Origin: a virus
DNA: 38,291 bases
IMG/VR virus record: IMGVR_UViG_3300045440_000173
Span: 1 to 38,291 of that record
Strand: one strand, 5' to 3'
Below the pieces are notes generated by a model. It did no database searches. It saw only the letters and a list, made by a program, of their open reading frames with translations, and had not been told where the DNA came from. The position numbers and the translations under genes are program-made. Shown here piece by piece: positions 35,807-38,291 of the stretch (positions are counted from its first letter, which is position 1; every line of letters begins with the position of its first letter).

Positions 35807-37995
35807 TGGATGTATTCCCATTGGATCGTATGCTTGAGGGTCGCCGTGGTGCTGGAGTTGACCCAGAGGTTGCCCGTGGAGGTGAAGGGCGTGAGCAGGG
35901 TGATTTGATTGTCACCCGAAACGACGGCGGCAGAGGCGCGGTACTGTGCGCCCGCCGAGACGTTTCCAAGGGTGACGTTGGGCGTGCCGCTAGAGTTGAT
36001 GACCCAGCTGGAAATGCGGGCGTTCGTTGGGATGATAACCTGCGTGCCGCCAATCTGCTGATTGCCCGAGGTGGTGGTCGTGAAGCGGATCATGCCGCGC
36101 ATGGCGGGGTCGATGACCGAGACGCCCGTTGCAGGTAGGATCAAGTCGCAGTTGTTGCCTGACGTATCGCGCACCATGTACCCCGCGTTGCGCTGGCCGC
36201 TGTCCTGCTCGAAGAGGGTGCCGAGGGGGATGATTGAGAAACCGGAGACAACTAGTGTTCCAGTCCCAACCTGATTAAAAACTATCGGATAGTAAGTTCC
36301 CAATGCAACGGACGTAACCGTTAGAACGATAGAGTTTGCACCGTTTAACACTCCAGCCGCCGGGCCTTGATTGTTTTTATATACCTGCACCCCTGCACCT
36401 GTGATCGTTGCGTTAAACGTCAGTAGGAGCTTTTGCCCAATGTACGATGATGGAATATTACAGCTCTGCAAAAACTTATTTCCATTGGCAGAGGCAGTAA
36501 ACCCAGTGGCACTTGCGCCACTGAATGAATCGAAGTTAATGTTCGTGAATGCTGTAGTATTCAGCGCCGTCATACTCCCGCCGCGTTGCTCCGGCAGCGT
36601 GACCAGCCCGCGACCGATTAGGGCCGTGATTTCGGATTGGGTTAGGGCGTAGTTGAAGAAACAGCCATGTGATACTGAACCAGAGGAAAACGGCGCACCT
36701 CCATTCCTAGACATGAGCGAAACGCTATTCGTGTCATACGAATTAGCGTCGGTAGATGTACCCAAGCTGACCCCGTTTAAGTAGGCATAAGCAACCCCAG
36801 ACAACCGCGCATAAACCAAAATGGAAACAGATGTAAGCGTAACGGCAAAATTCCCCCCACTAATTACACCGTTTTTATTAGCCCCAAAAGCGGTTCCTGT
36901 GTATTGAATCCCTAACGATCCAAATGCACCGGATACTAAATCGCCGTTTATGGTGCCCGGATTAAGCATTAAAACTACAGTAAAATCCCCCGTCCCCACA
37001 GCCGGAATCCCGCCGTTGCCAATCACCGCCCACGCCGTGCCGTCGAACCGCAGGCCCTCGCGCTCGATAAGAGCCACTTTGCTGGCGATGTCGGCGGCGT
37101 CGGCGGCTGCGAGTGCAGCGGCTGCGGTCGTCTTCTCGCTGTCCAGCTCGTTAATCGCCGCCTGCACGGTCGTTGCGGCGATGTTGCCTGCGGGCGTGTT
37201 GGCAACAGATGCCGCTGTTAATGCCGATTTCTCCCAGAGCCCCGTTGTCGAGTTGTAGCGCAATAGGTCGCCATTCGTCGGATTCTGCGCGGATACGTCG
37301 TGGATCTCGTCCATCTCGTATCCGTTCTGGATTGCAACCTCAATCGTGCCGAGCGTCGGGTGCGAGCGGGTTACGATGCCCACGTAAACCAGGTGATTCG
37401 GGGCATACTGTTTCGTCGTGGTATATCCGCCCGCAACGGTTGGCGAAAGGTAGAGCTGTTGCCCCTCGGTCAAGGCTTGAGTGTTCAATCCGCTGACGAC
37501 GCCGCGAATGACGACAGACCCCGTTGCGTTGTTGGCGATGTCCGCTTGAACCAAGCCAATTGTTTGTGCGGATGTCGCGTCAATCGTGGCCTGGGCGCGT
37601 GAAATCAGCGGGTTGTTACCAGTGGCCCCTGAGATATATACCACCGTGCCAGCCGTCATCGTGGAACCGGACTGATTGCGAACGGTAACGATCAACGCAC
37701 GTGCAGACGCTACGCCAGCACCAAGCTCCTGTTGAACAAAGGCAGTTGACGCCGCCTGAGTGGTGGTCGTACCCGTCGCCGCTGTTGGCACAAGGGGGCC
37801 ACTCGAAAAGGTCTTTGTGCCTGCAACTGCTTGGTTGCCCGTAAGCAGCACGCAATCGGCTTTTGCCGTGGCGATTGCCGAGGTCGTCGGCGTTGACACG
37901 GGCAACGTCGAAAGCGCGGCGGATTGGCCGTCGTTTAGCTCGATGCGGTCGGTTGCAAGCGGGGTTGTCTTGAGCGTGAGGCCGTTGATTGTCAT
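35803..37995 (-). CDS. tail fibre with LamG-like receptor-binding domain
   Basis: 730 aa, complete allele. Residues about 1-80 carry the fibre motif TGNQAVAGTKTFSS. Residues about 90-240 are a Gly/Ala/Thr-rich beta region (STMTAGTVVYISGATGNNPL). A Leu/Ala helix near residues 275-300 is followed by a concanavalin/LamG-like domain (about 290-450: GDFTVVLMLNPG, YAYLNGVSLG, FFNYALTQSEITALIG). The rest is beta sandwich ending IQWEYIQ. Such proteins form the receptor-binding fibre; the LamG fold suggests sugar or glycan binding. It is the fibre whose N-terminus is repeated at 1-597 of the window. Confidence 0.82.
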   Translation of the reverse strand: MTINGLTLKTTPLATDRIELNDGQSAALSTLPVSTPTTSAIATAKADCVLLTGNQAVAGTKTFSSGPLVPTAATGTTTTQAASTAFVQQELGAGVASARALIVTVRNQSGSTMTAGTVVYISGATGNNPLISRAQATIDATSAQTIGLVQADIANNATGSVVIRGVVSGLNTQALTEGQQLYLSPTVAGGYTTTKQYAPNHLVYVGIVTRSHPTLGTIEVAIQNGYEMDEIHDVSAQNPTNGDLLRYNSTTGLWEKSALTAASVANTPAGNIAATTVQAAINELDSEKTTAAAALAAADAADIASKVALIEREGLRFDGTAWAVIGNGGIPAVGTGDFTVVLMLNPGTINGDLVSGAFGSLGIQYTGTAFGANKNGVISGGNFAVTLTSVSILVYARLSGVAYAYLNGVSLGTSTDANSYDTNSVSLMSRNGGAPFSSGSVSHGCFFNYALTQSEITALIGRGLVTLPEQRGGSMTALNTTAFTNINFDSFSGASATGFTASANGNKFLQSCNIPSSYIGQKLLLTFNATITGAGVQVYKNNQGPAAGVLNGANSIVLTVTSVALGTYYPIVFNQVGTGTLVVSGFSIIPLGTLFEQDSGQRNAGYMVRDTSGNNCDLILPATGVSVIDPAMRGMIRFTTTTSGNQQIGGTQVIIPTNARISSWVINSSGTPNVTLGNVSAGAQYRASAAVVSGDNQITLLTPFTSTGNLWVNSSTTATLKHTIQWEYIQ

Positions 37996-38156
37996 GGGAG
38001 GGTGCGGACTTCGCCGGTTGCGAGCGTGCGGAACGTGCCGTCAGGCAGTGTGCGGATTTTTGAAAGGGGAATGGCTGCCGTCGTCTTGAACTTGGCCGAT
38101 AGCCGAAGCCATTTAAGCACCGCGGTTATGGCCGTGCGATAGATGACGGCCTTCAT
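37992..38156 (-). CDS. small tail-region protein, 54-aa allele
   Basis: Same gene as 594-785 but nine residues shorter (TAIAAGLTR missing) and with Lys for Asn at position 2. The other differences are silent. Stop overlaps the fibre start (ATGA). Confidence 0.65.
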   Translation of the reverse strand: MKAVIYRTAITAVLKWLRLSAKFKTTAAIPLSKIRTLPDGTFRTLATGEVRTLP

Positions 38157-38159
38157 GGA

Positions 38160-38291
38160 TTAGAGCGCGACCGTCTTGAGTTGCCCGCCTTGCACGCGCA
38201 GGAGTTCGCCCGTGGAGAACAGGCATCGCAGCGTGTAGTGGTAAACCTGATTCACGGCGAGGAGCGCGGTCTTGGCGGCGTCGTGGTGGAT
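38160..38291 (-). CDS. baseplate accessory protein, C-terminal part (cut by window edge)
   Basis: Last 43 codons of the same gene as 789-1148 with one silent substitution. The frame runs off the right edge of the window. Confidence 0.7.
   Translation of the reverse strand: MHHDAAKTALLAVNQVYHYTLRCLFSTGELLRVQGGQLKTVAL

Larger units (their letters stand above)
37399..38291. repeat. terminal overlap, right copy
   Basis: Second copy of the sequence at 1-920 (see there). The 27-bp segment of the left copy is absent here, between 38138 and 38139. The copy includes the fibre N-terminus, the 54-aa variant of the small gene and the 3' part of the 119-aa gene. Confidence 0.93.

Noticed and set aside
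1-38291. Direct terminal repeats of a linear phage genome
   Set aside because: The end copies differ by about 3% and an indel; real direct terminal repeats are identical.
1-38291. CRISPR array or diversity-generating retroelement
   Set aside because: No regular short repeats with unique spacers of the right size, and no reverse transcriptase. The attC-like repeats are 88-94 bp with genes between them.

Overview
The window is almost the whole genome of a temperate, long-tailed (siphovirus-like) dsDNA phage. It carries a GpA-type terminase, gpW, a lambda-type portal, a prohead protease/scaffold, a P22-gp5-like coat, a tape measure, tail fibres, a holin and a tyrosine integrase. Bases 1-920 and 37399-38291 are divergent copies of the same sequence (about 97% identical plus one 27-bp in-frame indel). 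The simplest reading is a circle of roughly 37.4 kb whose ends come from two co-existing alleles. The attachment region holds a single copy of the 3' half of a tRNA-Thr(CGT) gene flanked by repeats, as expected of attP in a free circular phage rather than an integrated prophage. No host gene is present. A Verrucomicrobiota host is only a guess, from the style of the integrase.

Layout. (a) Minus strand, 18432 down to 1 and, across the circle junction, 38291 down to 34140: one long late operon, mostly with tiny gaps or 4-nt stop/start overlaps. It runs TerS, TerL, small membrane protein, unknown, gpW, portal, an adhesin-like block (109, 126 and 1269 aa), protease/scaffold, coat, head-tail joining, tail tube, tape measure, tail tip, fibre, then a lysis-like block with an S26 signal-peptidase-like protein, a 3TM-type holin, a coiled-coil membrane protein and a zinc-ribbon protein. 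No endolysin was recognised. (b) 18433-19090: intergenic region with palindrome and attP. (c) 19091-20302: integrase on plus. (d) 20303-20688: AT-rich non-coding region with 47-bp-spaced repeats and two dyads. (e) 20895-21426: two divergently transcribed ribbon-helix-helix proteins, an Arc/Mnt-like switch, with a duplicated palindromic operator. (f) 21423-30690 plus strand: early operon with HTH proteins, Sak4-type recombinase, SSB-like protein, D12 adenine methylase, SF2 helicase, HNH and PD-(D/E)XK nucleases and primase-helicase, almost all with ATGA/GTGA/TTGA overlaps. (g) 30687-33945: the surprise. It is a run of small, visibly AT-richer genes separated by six complete 88-94 bp elements that start with GCCYAAC and end with GTTRGGC. 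They fold as imperfect hairpins with extrahelical bases, exactly like integron attC sites. (h) 33946-34142: convergent end with a terminator.

The main discovery is therefore an integron gene-cassette array (six attC sites, no integron integrase) sitting at the downstream end of a phage early operon. The cassettes encode an RNA ligase, two small zinc-ribbon/cysteine-rich proteins and several unknown small proteins. Most of these genes end with the same residues (LPNV) because their stop codon lies inside attC.
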